Made by a program: the position numbers and the translations under genes. DNA of 63,017 nucleotides from Fidelibacterota bacterium (lineage in GTDB: Bacteria > Fidelibacterota > Marinisomatia > Marinisomatales > UBA1611). This document shows, in pieces, positions 8,811-18,500 of this stretch; position 1 is the first letter of the stretch; each line of letters begins with the position of its first letter. Below the pieces are notes generated by a model. The model saw only the letters and a list, made by a program, of their open reading frames with translations. It was not told where the DNA came from and did no database searches. The stretch is from the NCBI GenBank assembly GCA_002708715.1, contig PAPB01000005.1, positions 101,192 to 164,208 on the forward strand, written 5' to 3'.

Positions 8811-11144
8811 TTACAATTTTTCTCTCAAGCCGTTATCCCAACTTTTTTTTGCATCTATTACTGATATATTAACAAGATTGTTTATTTTTATTTTTTTACC
8901 CCCAGTATAACCAATGTTATAAATATCAATATCATATTGATTAAAAATTGATTTTATAGAGTTCACATTTTCTTTTTTTGTTTCAATGATAAACCCACCT
9001 GTTTCTGAAAACAAGATTGCCTCGTTAGATATTTTGCTATCTATAATTGTTTCACAGCCAATTAAATTTTCAAATGTCATTTCACATAGGGTGGTTGCTA
9101 ATCCTCCATCTGAAATATCATGGCATGAAATAATTAACTCATTATCTATACAATCTGTAATACCAAAAATTTGGTTTTTAACTTCTTTAAGGCTAGGCTT
9201 TGGTATGTTTTTTCCTAGTTGGTTATATAAACTATAAAAAGCAGAGCCCCCTAATTCATTTTTTCTTTTTCCAATCATTATTATTTCTGATTTTTCATTT
9301 TTAAAACTCATTGCAATTGATTTATTAATATTTTTTATTTTTCCTAGGCAACTTATGATTGGACTAGGGGGGATAGCATTGTTTTTGGATTCATTATAAA
9401 AACTAACATTTCCAGCTATAATAGGAGTAGGGTGGTTTGGAGAATGTTTCAAACCAATATTTATACATGCATCATTAATTCCTTTTACTGCTTCAACAAA
9501 TTCCCACATTTGGTGTGGTTTTTCTGGGTTCCCAAAGCATAAACAATCTGTAATTGCATGTGGAGTTGCGCCAACAGAAGCAACATTTCGCATTGATTCA
9601 ACAACAGCGTTTACTCCACACCAATAAGGATCTATGAGTCCATATCGTGGATTGTGATCTGTAGACAAAGCTATTCCAATCTCTCTGATTTCTTTTGGAT
9701 ACTTTTTAGAGTTAAAGGGTGACATTACACCTGAATCTGCCGTACCAGTTTCTATATGTGTTCGTCCTTGTACCTGTTTATCGTACTTTTCATAGATTGG
9801 TTTTCTGCTCGATATATTTTCATGAGAAAGCAGTTGGAGTAGTGTTATGTCATAATCAACATTAGGATTAATATCTGGTTCTTGGTGATTAGTAGTTCTT
9901 TTTTTATATGGGCGGTTGTATAAAAATCCTTTTGTTACTTCTGATGCTTTGGCATTAACAATTTCTTCTGTGTTGTTATGAACAATATATTTTCCATCAT
10001 CCCTTATTTTTCCAACAATAGATGCTCTTGCTCCTGTGCTTACATTGGGTAGATCAAAAACTGTATTATAATGATTAACAATCAAGTGTGTTAACTCTGG
10101 AGGACATACCCACATAAAGCGTTCCTGTGTCTCGCTACATAGATAAACAGAGGGATGTAAGTTTTTTAAACTAATATGTATTTTTTCCATCCAGATCTCT
10201 GATCCATATCCTGCGGTTTCAGCTAGTTCAACACTTGCGCATGCAACTCCTCCTGCCCCTAGATCTTTAAAACCAACTTTGTTGATCATGTTTTTCTCTT
10301 TTAAAATATCAAACAGGGCGTAAGTAGATTTAAGTAAGTGTCTCTCTAGAAACGCGTTTGGCTCTTGAACCGCTCCTTTGTTTTTTTCTTTTTTTTCTTC
10401 TTCTAGCTCTAGTGATGCAAAACTAGCACCACCAAAGCCACTATTGTCTGTCGGTTTTCCAATAAGGATAAGGTCATATCCATCTGCGTTTTTTGGTGCA
10501 TATGAATGAATAATGTTATCTTCTCTAACTATTCCAAGTGTGACTAGTGTTACTAAACAATTTTCATTATACCCTTTATGATAATATAAGTCTCCACCTA
10601 TATTGGGGATTCCTAATGGGTTACCATATCCTGCTATTCCAGAAACAACACCATCATGAATCCATTTAGTTTTATTATTTTTTATTTCACCGAATCGAAA
10701 TGAATCTGTACAGGCAATTACTTCAGCCCCCATACACATTACATCTCTAACATTTCCACCGACTCCCGTTGCCGCACCTTCATAGGGTACAATCTGGGAT
10801 GGATGGTTATGTGATTCGTGACTCATAACTATACACCATCGGTACCCTGATTTGTCTTCTGTGATAGCTACAATACCAGCATCTTCTTTGGCACCTAAAA
10901 CGACATCAGGGCCTTCAGTGGTAAATTTTTTTAGATGTTTTCGGCTACTTTTGTAGCTGCAATGTTCAGAGCCTTGAATTGAAAAAAGAACTAGTTCTGC
11001 AAGCGATGGTGCGCGACCAAGCATATCATTTTGAATTTTTTTTACTTCTTCAATCGAAAGAGGAATATTTAATTTGTTTAACTTAGTTTTAATCTCAGCA
11101 TTATCTAACCCAGAAAAATCAATAGTTTCTTTTGTGAACGCCAC
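8811..11144 (-). CDS. purL: FGAM synthase, small-type PurL subunit
   Basis: Catalyses amidation of FGAR using ATP and PurQ-derived ammonia. At 777 residues this is the small PurL, which lacks both the N-terminal PurS-like domain and the C-terminal glutaminase of large (about 1300-residue) PurL; it therefore needs PurQ and PurS partners. Motifs: GSEHCSYKSSRKHL near residue 54, SHESHNHPSQIVPYEGAATGVGG, GNVSFYNES, CHDISDGGLA near 670. The start codon is GTG, sharing a base with the purA stop (TAGTG). The neighbouring PurQ carries two PurS-like domains, which would complete the complex. Confidence 0.97.
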   Translation of the reverse strand: MAFTKETIDFSGLDNAEIKTKLNKLNIPLSIEEVKKIQNDMLGRAPSLAELVLFSIQGSEHCSYKSSRKHLKKFTTEGPDVVLGAKEDAGIVAITEDKSGYRWCIVMSHESHNHPSQIVPYEGAATGVGGNVRDVMCMGAEVIACTDSFRFGEIKNNKTKWIHDGVVSGIAGYGNPLGIPNIGGDLYYHKGYNENCLVTLVTLGIVREDNIIHSYAPKNADGYDLILIGKPTDNSGFGGASFASLELEEEKKEKNKGAVQEPNAFLERHLLKSTYALFDILKEKNMINKVGFKDLGAGGVACASVELAETAGYGSEIWMEKIHISLKNLHPSVYLCSETQERFMWVCPPELTHLIVNHYNTVFDLPNVSTGARASIVGKIRDDGKYIVHNNTEEIVNAKASEVTKGFLYNRPYKKRTTNHQEPDINPNVDYDITLLQLLSHENISSRKPIYEKYDKQVQGRTHIETGTADSGVMSPFNSKKYPKEIREIGIALSTDHNPRYGLIDPYWCGVNAVVESMRNVASVGATPHAITDCLCFGNPEKPHQMWEFVEAVKGINDACINIGLKHSPNHPTPIIAGNVSFYNESKNNAIPPSPIISCLGKIKNINKSIAMSFKNEKSEIIMIGKRKNELGGSAFYSLYNQLGKNIPKPSLKEVKNQIFGITDCIDNELIISCHDISDGGLATTLCEMTFENLIGCETIIDSKISNEAILFSETGGFIIETKKENVNSIKSIFNQYDIDIYNIGYTGGKKIKINNLVNISVIDAKKSWDNGLREKL

Positions 11145-12436
11145 TATCTTATAATGGTTTCGTGGCGTTGAGGGCCAACGGAAACAATTTTTACTGAGCA
11201 GCCTACTTCGTTTTCAATGAAAGCCACATATTTTTTAAGCGTGTCTGGTAAGGATTCAAAGTCTTTTTCCCAAATTTTTTCAGGTAAGTCTTCCCACCCA
11301 GATAGTGTTTTATAAATTGGTTTTGCTTGACGATATTGTGTTAGACTGGCAGGCATTTCTTTAACTTTCTCCCCATTAATATCGTATGCTATACATACTT
11401 TAAGTTGTTTAAAGTTATTTAAAACATCGAGCTTTGTGAGTGCTATTTCTGTAAGTCCATTTACTCTAACTGCTTGACGAACTTGCACTAGATCAAGCCA
11501 ACCCACTCGCCTTGGTCTGCCGGTTGTGGTCCCATATTCACCGCCTTTTTCACGTAAAAAATCAGCATTTTCACCGTGTATTTCAGATGGCAATGGACTC
11601 TCTCCAACACGGCTTAGATATGCTTTAACAACTCCAATGATGCGATTAATGTTTCTAAAACTGACCCCTGTACCAGTAGAAATATGTCCAGATGCTGTGT
11701 TTGATGAGGTTGTAAATGGATATACTCCATGATCTACATCAAGGCTGATTCCCTGAGCACCTTCAAAAAGAATAGACTTGCCAGTTGTATGAGCATTGTA
11801 GAGCTCAATGGAAGTGTCATATATATAAGGAGTAAGTTTTTTACCATAATTAAGATAGTCATGTAGGATTTGATCGAAAGCTATATTGAAATCTTGATTA
11901 AGTGCTTTTTGTATAATGTTTTTAGTAAAAGAATAGCCTTTTTTAAGTTTTTCTTCAAAGACATTTGGTTCCAATAGATCAATAATGCGGATACCATTAC
12001 GAAACATTTTATCTGCGTATACTGGTGCAATTCCTCTTCCGGTACTTCCTGCAGCTAATTGACCTTGGTGGCTGGAAAGGGCTTTGTCAAATGCAATATG
12101 GTATGGCATAATTACATGAGCTCGATCGCTAACCATTAGTTTGGGTTTAATACCTTTTTCTTTAATGTAGTCTAATTCATCTAACAGTGCTTTTGGATCT
12201 ATAACGACACCGTTTCCAATTATAGATGTAGGTTTACCATATACTACCCCAGAAGGAATAAGGTGTAGTTTGTATGTTTTTTCATTAACGATTACAGTAT
12301 GCCCAGCATTGTTTCCACCATGAAATCGTACTACATAATCCGCTTCACCTGCGAAAAAATCAGTTATTTTTCCTTTACCTTCATCACCCCATTGGGCTCC
12401 AACAATTACGCTAATATTAGAAGATTGATTTAGCAT
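11144..12436 (-). CDS. purA: Adenylosuccinate synthetase
   Basis: GTP-dependent joining of aspartate and IMP, the first step towards AMP. Canonical motifs: VGAQWGDEGKGK (P-loop-like, residues 12-23), GGNNAGHTV, GRGIAPVYADK, FEGAQG, DHGVYPFTTSSNT, and TTTGRPRRVGW. About 430 residues. I chose the ATG at 12436; a TTG one codon upstream is also in frame. This is the first gene of the purine operon. The upstream 135 bases show no promoter that I would defend. Confidence 0.97.
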   Translation of the reverse strand: MLNQSSNISVIVGAQWGDEGKGKITDFFAGEADYVVRFHGGNNAGHTVIVNEKTYKLHLIPSGVVYGKPTSIIGNGVVIDPKALLDELDYIKEKGIKPKLMVSDRAHVIMPYHIAFDKALSSHQGQLAAGSTGRGIAPVYADKMFRNGIRIIDLLEPNVFEEKLKKGYSFTKNIIQKALNQDFNIAFDQILHDYLNYGKKLTPYIYDTSIELYNAHTTGKSILFEGAQGISLDVDHGVYPFTTSSNTASGHISTGTGVSFRNINRIIGVVKAYLSRVGESPLPSEIHGENADFLREKGGEYGTTTGRPRRVGWLDLVQVRQAVRVNGLTEIALTKLDVLNNFKQLKVCIAYDINGEKVKEMPASLTQYRQAKPIYKTLSGWEDLPEKIWEKDFESLPDTLKKYVAFIENEVGCSVKIVSVGPQRHETIIR

Positions 12437-12574
12437 CAAAAAACTTTATGTGGTTAGGTATATGGTTTTAGTTTGATAAAATTGGTAAAAATTGCCTGAA
12501 AGGTTACATTAAAAGTATTTGAAACCAAAAGAGAGAAAATGTAAAATTTTAAATATTTTTATTAGACAAGGGTA

Positions 12575-12769
12575 TTATTGACTCTTTGTTTTTTTATATT
12601 TGTGTTTTGCCCATTCAACTAATCTTTTTAAAGGTGGGAAATATTCAGATAAAATGATTAATCCAGGTATACCAAAAACCCAACCTTGAAAAATGGGTAT
12701 TAATCCACCAATAATTCCTATAAAAACTAAAATAATTCCGAGTGTTATTTTTAATGGGTGTTTTAACAT
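12575..12769 (-). CDS. Small PGPGW-like membrane protein
   Basis: A 64-residue protein with a hydrophobic stretch from residue 8 to about 41, broken by GG and QGW, ending in a basic amphipathic tail (LVEWAKHKYKKTK). The pattern GWVFGIPGLIILSEYFPPLKRL resembles the PGPGW family of small transmembrane proteins, whose function is unknown. It begins the base before the stop codon of the upstream esterase gene and precedes purA by 135 bases, so it may be co-transcribed with the esterase. The family match is by eye only. Confidence 0.65.
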   Translation of the reverse strand: MLKHPLKITLGIILVFIGIIGGLIPIFQGWVFGIPGLIILSEYFPPLKRLVEWAKHKYKKTKSQ

Positions 12770-14143
12770 CTACAGGTTTGAAACTAACTTGTTGTTTAGA
12801 TTGTTTTTCAAGTTTTTTTTAGGTTTGTTAAGAAGGTATGAATCTAAAAAATCAAGAATCAAGTTATTAATTAATGGTTGTGATATTTCAGGTGCTAAGC
12901 TTCCAACATCCATTACATGTTTGATAATTGGTGAATATAAAGGGATATCAGTATAGTCTAAGTGTAATGTGTTTTGTATAACAATATTATAGTTAGAGTC
13001 TTTTGAGTTTGATATTAGATCTTTAAGGTGGTGGTAATTATTGGGATAATCTGAGTCTTTCCAGTGAGGTCGTCCTATAGAAAAAATAGGAGTTTTTAAT
13101 CCTGTTGTTATTATAGAATCGGGTACTGGGCTTATCCAACCATCTAAAATAAAACATGCTTTAATTCTATTATCTTTTTGAGTTGAAACTATAGCTGTTG
13201 CCCCACCGTATGAGTGTCCACCTATTGCAATGTTTTTCAGGTTAAGCTTGTTTGTTAAATTAGATATAATAATACCAGATTGAATTTTTTCAAGCTGATC
13301 TAAAACAAATGATATATCCAAACCCCTAGTCTTTATTTGTTGATTTCGAATATTGATACTGTCTGGGTGTCCTGTTATTTCAGATCTATAGTCAGCTATA
13401 CGTTTATCTGGAAATACTGTAAGGTTGCAGTCGTAGCTATGATCAAGCGCAGCCACAACATAGCCTTGACTTGATAAATGTTCAAATAGTGCTTGGTGTA
13501 GATGCCGAGAACCTGTTATACCATGTGAGAAAATAATAACAGGCAGATTAGTGTTTTCATTAATGCAGGTGATGCCTTTATGACTATTAGTTTTAACCAT
13601 GTTAAGGTGGCTTGGTAGAAAGGAGGGGAGTCCTCCTGCTGCTGCTATAGTTTTTGCTCTTAGGTTAATAAAATCCATATACGGTTCTACTTTTTTATTC
13701 AAATTATTGATCCCAGGATACCATATTTGAACCATGATTTCTCTATAGTCATTCGGATTTTCATTTGTAAACCATTCTAGCCTTGAAGAATCAACCCAGT
13801 GGAACGTCTCTGTCCCTATTGTATATTTACCATTGGGTATTGGAAGAGAGAAAACTGGTATTATATAAGGAATGATAATGGCAAATACAAACCAGACGGA
13901 AATGAAAACTTTAAAAATTAATTTAATTTTTTCAGTTTGGTATCTGTGAATAATATACGTCGTTGGTAAAAGGTATACACAGGGTAAAAATTGCCACCTA
14001 AAACCTTCTAAAAAATATTGTGAAGCAGCAAAGCCGATAGTTAACAAAAGAAAAACAAGAAAGAAGTTTCTATTTTTATGAAAGAAAAAAAGTAGAATTG
14101 TTATTAATAAAAAAGATAGAGTTAGTATTTCTAAAGAGAGCAT
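12770..14143 (-). CDS. Membrane-anchored PAF-acetylhydrolase-like alpha/beta hydrolase
   Basis: Residues 1-100 hold about four hydrophobic segments, so the enzyme is membrane bound. The rest is an alpha/beta hydrolase like plasma/type II platelet-activating-factor acetylhydrolase: oxyanion region IIFSHGITGSR (203-213), nucleophile elbow GHSYGGATA with S311, acid D334 in ILDGW, and H394 in TLHLDYTD. The family removes short or oxidised acyl chains from phospholipids. The substrate here is unknown. It faces the divergent flavoprotein gene across 48 bases and is followed directly by the small PGPGW-like gene. Confidence 0.82.
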   Translation of the reverse strand: MLSLEILTLSFLLITILLFFFHKNRNFFLVFLLLTIGFAASQYFLEGFRWQFLPCVYLLPTTYIIHRYQTEKIKLIFKVFISVWFVFAIIIPYIIPVFSLPIPNGKYTIGTETFHWVDSSRLEWFTNENPNDYREIMVQIWYPGINNLNKKVEPYMDFINLRAKTIAAAGGLPSFLPSHLNMVKTNSHKGITCINENTNLPVIIFSHGITGSRHLHQALFEHLSSQGYVVAALDHSYDCNLTVFPDKRIADYRSEITGHPDSINIRNQQIKTRGLDISFVLDQLEKIQSGIIISNLTNKLNLKNIAIGGHSYGGATAIVSTQKDNRIKACFILDGWISPVPDSIITTGLKTPIFSIGRPHWKDSDYPNNYHHLKDLISNSKDSNYNIVIQNTLHLDYTDIPLYSPIIKHVMDVGSLAPEISQPLINNLILDFLDSYLLNKPKKNLKNNLNNKLVSNL

Positions 14144-14191
14144 CTATTTATTATGTAAATTTAATCAATAAAATACAATGAGATTTAATTT

Positions 14192-14845
14192 ATGGCATTT
14201 CAAAAATTACAATTCAAACGATTATTAGAAAAAGAAATGCTTAGTCGTTCAAAATCTTTTTATTATAACATAAAATCCAGAAGGTCTGTCAGGGATTTTT
14301 CAGATAAACCATTTTCAGTAGATTTAATTATTAATGCAATAAAAGTAGCTTCACGTGCTCCATCTGGGGCAAATAAACAACCATGGCATTTTGTTATTAT
14401 TCACGATTCGTTAGTAAAAAAGCAGATAAGGAATGCCGCTGAAAGGGAAGAAAAGAAGTTTTATGATTATCGCGCATCTAAAGAATGGTTAAAAGATTTA
14501 GAGCAATTTGAGACTGATTGGCGAAAGCCATTTTTAGAAAAAGCCCCATATTTAATTGTTGTTTTTAAAAAGCAATATGACTTTAATAAAAAAAAGAGAA
14601 AAAAAAATTACTATGTAAATGAATCTGTGGGCATAGCTGTTGGATTTTTATTAACCGCATTACATAACTCTGGTTTAGCTACTTTAACCCATACACCAGC
14701 TCCAATGGGTTTTTTAGAAACCATTCTTAAAAGACCAAAAAATGAAAAAGCTTTTTTGTTAATACCTGTTGGCTATCCAGCGAATAATGCAAAGGTTCCC
14801 ACTATTACAAAAAAATCTTTTAATAAAGTATGTGATATAATTTGA
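14192..14845 (+). CDS. Nitroreductase-fold flavoprotein, iodotyrosine deiodinase-like
   Basis: A 217-residue FMN enzyme of the nitroreductase superfamily. FMN-binding motifs: RRSVRDFSDKP (30-40) and SRAPSGANKQPWHF (58-71). The central lid (EREEKKFYDYRASKEW, then DWRKPFLEKAPYLIVVFKK) and C-terminal LLIPVGYPA follow the iodotyrosine deiodinase/BluB branch more than classic nitroreductases. That branch includes enzymes that reductively dehalogenate halotyrosines. Whether the substrate-binding Glu/Tyr/Lys set is complete is not clear by eye. It is followed 7 bases later by the asparaginase-like gene. Confidence 0.82.
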   Translation: MAFQKLQFKRLLEKEMLSRSKSFYYNIKSRRSVRDFSDKPFSVDLIINAIKVASRAPSGANKQPWHFVIIHDSLVKKQIRNAAEREEKKFYDYRASKEWLKDLEQFETDWRKPFLEKAPYLIVVFKKQYDFNKKKRKKNYYVNESVGIAVGFLLTALHNSGLATLTHTPAPMGFLETILKRPKNEKAFLLIPVGYPANNAKVPTITKKSFNKVCDII

Positions 14846-14852
14846 GCATATT

Positions 14853-15341
14853 ATGGTTATAAAAATTTTAGTTACAGGCGGAACCTTTGATAAGGAGTAC
14901 AATGAAATAAGTGGGGAGTTATATTTTAACGGTACGCATATACGTGAGATTTTAGATTTAGGTAGGGCCCAAATAGATGTCGAAATAATAGAATTAATGC
15001 TTATAGATAGCTTAGATATGCAAGATAAAGACAGGGAAATTATTGTTCAGAATTGCAAAGATATTAAAAGCGATCAAATTGTTATTACTCATGGTACAGA
15101 TACCATGACAAAAACCGCAAAATATTTGGCAGAAGCAAATTTAAAAAAAACTATGGTGCTTACTGGTGCAATGATACCATATAAGTTTGGGAGTAGCGAT
15201 GGATTATTTAATCTTGGTGGAGCACTAGCATTTGTTCAATCATTATCACATGGTGTTTACATAGCAATGAATGGTTATTGTTTTGAATGGGACAAGGTTA
15301 TAAAAAATAAAACAACAGGTGTTTTTGAAAAAAAAGCATAA
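14853..15341 (+). CDS. Single-domain asparaginase-like protein
   Basis: A 162-residue protein matching only the N-terminal domain of type I/II L-asparaginase. The two catalytic threonines are visible: T11 in TGGTFD and T82-D83 in THGTDTM; LTGAMIPY (103-110) and a lysine near 151 in DKVIKNKTT fit the family. The C-terminal domain, about half of a normal 330-residue enzyme, is absent, and the reading frame ends cleanly. Such short versions occur in several bacteria; amidase activity is unproven. It lies directly after the flavoprotein gene. Confidence 0.83.
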   Translation: MVIKILVTGGTFDKEYNEISGELYFNGTHIREILDLGRAQIDVEIIELMLIDSLDMQDKDREIIVQNCKDIKSDQIVITHGTDTMTKTAKYLAEANLKKTMVLTGAMIPYKFGSSDGLFNLGGALAFVQSLSHGVYIAMNGYCFEWDKVIKNKTTGVFEKKA

Positions 15342-15353
15342 ATTATTTATCAC

Positions 15354-15382
15354 TTGACAAATAATTATCATTCACTTATTTT
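15354..15382 (+). promoter_or_regulatory. Promoter of the TonB receptor operon
   Basis: A perfect -35 box TTGACA (15354-15359) and TATTTT (15377-15382) are spaced by exactly 17 bases, about 165 bases upstream of the receptor ATG. The spacer holds a weak Fur-box-like stretch (15357-15375, 12 of 19 matches to the enterobacterial consensus). The long leader has a small stem at 15491-15495/15507-15511. The sigma-factor preference of this phylum is not known to me from sequence. Confidence 0.55.
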
Positions 15383-15547
15383 CACATCTGATTTACGGAA
15401 TAGTAGAGTGTTAGTTACTTTATTATATATAACCGTTCAAACTTGGGATTAAAAAAATATTAAAAAATCATTAAATATAGTGGTGTATGTAGGCGCACCC
15501 GTAATTCGCCTCTTATTAAGTAAATATTCTATTCATGGAGGAAATCG

Positions 15548-18500
15548 ATGAAGGTATTAAATAGATTAACACTGTTTAGTTTTATTTTTACTCATTTATT
15601 AATCGGTCAAAACGCAGGGAAGATTAGCGGAACTGTTGTTGATGCTAAGGGCGTAGGATTGGTTGGTGCTAACGTAGTGGTCGAGGGAACCTCTGTAGGT
15701 GCCACCGTAGATGCAGACGGTGCGTATACTATAATTAATGTTCCTGTAGGAGATCAGTCAGTGGCATTTAAATTTATTGGATTTAAAACACAGGTATTCG
15801 ATAATGTGATTGTTAGTAATGGTTTAACAACCGTATTAAATGCTACGATGTCTGAAACAGTTCTGGAGGGTGATTTAGTGCGCGTTGTTGCTGAAAAGCC
15901 TTTGGTTAAAAGAGACGCAACAAACACCAAAAGAACAGTGAACCAGGATGTTATTGAGTCCTTACCTCTTAGGTCTGTAGATGCTATGGTAGGTTTACAA
16001 GCTGGCGTTGTTGATAACCACGTTCGTGGTGGAAGAGACACTGACAACGCTTATTATGTTGATGGTGTTTTGATGAAAGATCATTGGGGTGGTGGAAACG
16101 CTACTGGTTCATTGAGTAAGTCTGGAATGGAGGAAATATCATTAGAAGCTGGTGGTTTTGGTGCTGAATATGGAGGAGCAAATGGTGGTGTAATTAATGT
16201 TACTACTAAGTCTGGAGGTAGAACGCTTAGTGGTAGCTTTGAATCTGTTAATGACCTTGGTGATACACAAGCAAGCACAGATCCAAATAAAATTTACAGC
16301 TACGGATATTCTTTGAATAACTTTGAAGTAGGCGGTCCAATCGGAGACGCCTTATCTTTTTATGTAATGGTAGAGCAAGAAAAAAGAGCAGACGCTAATC
16401 CTAGCTATGGATCTCATCCTTATGCCGATGTTCATACTTTTCAATCATTAGATGATTATAATACAGCAGTGTATACTGATACAAATCATACCAAAGTGAA
16501 CCCAGATGTATTTTATTATGAAAAAGTGATGAGGGATAATGGTAAAGAAATGACAGACTCTACGGGTACTTATAGTGTAATGGATACATCCTATGTTGTT
16601 GGAACTAATTACAAGCGCGTATGGGGCCCATCAAGAAATGCAAGCTCTGAAAGATTACGATATGCTACAAATGTTGGATTTATGGCTGGTGCTTTAAGGC
16701 TTAAATTAGGTTTGACAGGTTACACCTATGATGCCGTAGATAATTGGAACAATAACCAATTGCTTAATTGGGACAATGCCGCAAATGATAAATCCTCAAT
16801 GAGTATGTATTACTTGAATGGTTCTATGACTTTATCTGAAGATTCATATATCTCTGCTGTTTTGAGCATGAAGAATTCAGAAAGATTTGATTATAATGGC
16901 AATATTAATTCTAATTATCAAGTTAGTGATACACCTTGGATGGATTATGGTAGAAGAACCACTGAATGGAACAGTCCAAATTATTACCACAGAGATGATG
17001 GGAAACAGGCCTTGTCTGTGCAAGATGTTGTATATTTTACTGGTCATGGTTATCAGAGTGGGAATTATGGATTTAGAAATGAAAGTCAACTTGGACTACG
17101 TTTAGATTACAACACCAAGTTAGGTAAGCATGAATTAAAAGCGGGTGTGGAATCATATAGTACAAAGCTCAGGGTATACCAAATAAGTCAGGCGTATGAA
17201 ATATATGAACAAATATCTAAGGTCGACAGCGAACTTGCTGGCGGGAATGGTGATGGAGTGGTTACTGCTGCAGAAGTTGGAGACTATAATGGTGATGGAA
17301 CCGCTGGTACGGATGCCGATCTTTTAGATTGGAGATTTAGTGCCTATCGAAATGCTTACACCACAAACATTGGTTATGATATTTTTGGTAACGAGACAGA
17401 AGATTACGATGAAAGTAGTCATGGGTCTGCTCCAGGAAATCCTGTAAGCACAAGGTTTTATTTGCAAGATCAGATAGAATATAGCGATGTTGTAGTAAAA
17501 GCTGGTTTATCATTTGAATCATGGAATCCTAATACGCAGGGACCTGATGCTGATGGTGATGGTAAGGCAGATGATGGGGGATTAAACAATATTAATACTA
17601 CTAATAATCGTATTGATAGAACAGGGTGGGCTGATGTTGAAGCTCATACTGCTGTTCATCCAAGATTGGGGATGTCGTTTCCTATAACAGATAAGACAGC
17701 ATTCCGAGCTCAATACGGAACATATTGGCAGGAGCCAACACTTTCTTATGTTTACCTTTCAGATTCACGTTTATCTGCAAACGTAAGCCAAGGAAATATG
17801 GTTACGACTCCAAACCCTGCTATGAAGCCTGAGAGAACAACTTCATATGAGGTTGGTTTTACACAGCAAATTGGATCTTCTGCTGCATTAGATGTAGTTG
17901 GTTTTTACAAGGAAGTATCTGATTATATGCAGTTAGTTAATCGTCAGATTTTGTTAAATGGTTCTGAGTTTAATCTAGCGTATTATGGAACAGGTGACTT
18001 TGGAGTTACTAGAGGTCTTTCTTTTAATCTTTCAATGAGAAGGTTGAAAGGGTTCTTAGCAGATTTTAACTACACTTTAATGGAAGCACGTGGTACTGGT
18101 TCTGATCCAGCTTCAAATTTTAATATTGCATGGATTGGTGAAGATTACCCAACAATTATTAATAGGTTGGATTATGATCAAACTCATACTGGTTCTGTGA
18201 TGATTGATTATAGGACTAATGAGTCTGCTGGGTTATTAGCTGGTGTAGGTGTAAACGCAGTATATAGTTTTGGAAGTGGTAAGGCGTATACACCTTCTGC
18301 TATGGTTAGTACAATATTTGATCGTGGCTGGAATAGACCTTTGTCAGCTATTAATGCGGGTTCAATGCCCTGGTATAGTAATTTAGATTTACGATTGGAA
18401 AAAGGAATTATGGTTGCGGGTAGAAAACTTAATGTATATGCGTTATTGTTAAACGCGTTGAATACCGAAAATGTTAGAGATGTTATTCCTACAACGGGTA

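Noticed and set aside
12440-12574. Riboswitch or PurR-type operator before purA
   Set aside because: I looked for a purine riboswitch core and clear palindromes on the minus strand and found neither; -35/-10 candidates were too weak to report.
15341-15366. Inverted repeat AATTATTT/AAATAATT after the asparaginase-like gene as a terminator
   Set aside because: All A-T pairs, a ten-base loop, no T-tract, and it overlaps the -35 box; more likely incidental or part of a regulator site.
16877-17105. Small frames on both strands inside the TonB receptor gene
   Set aside because: They are shadows of the receptor reading frame with low-complexity composition.
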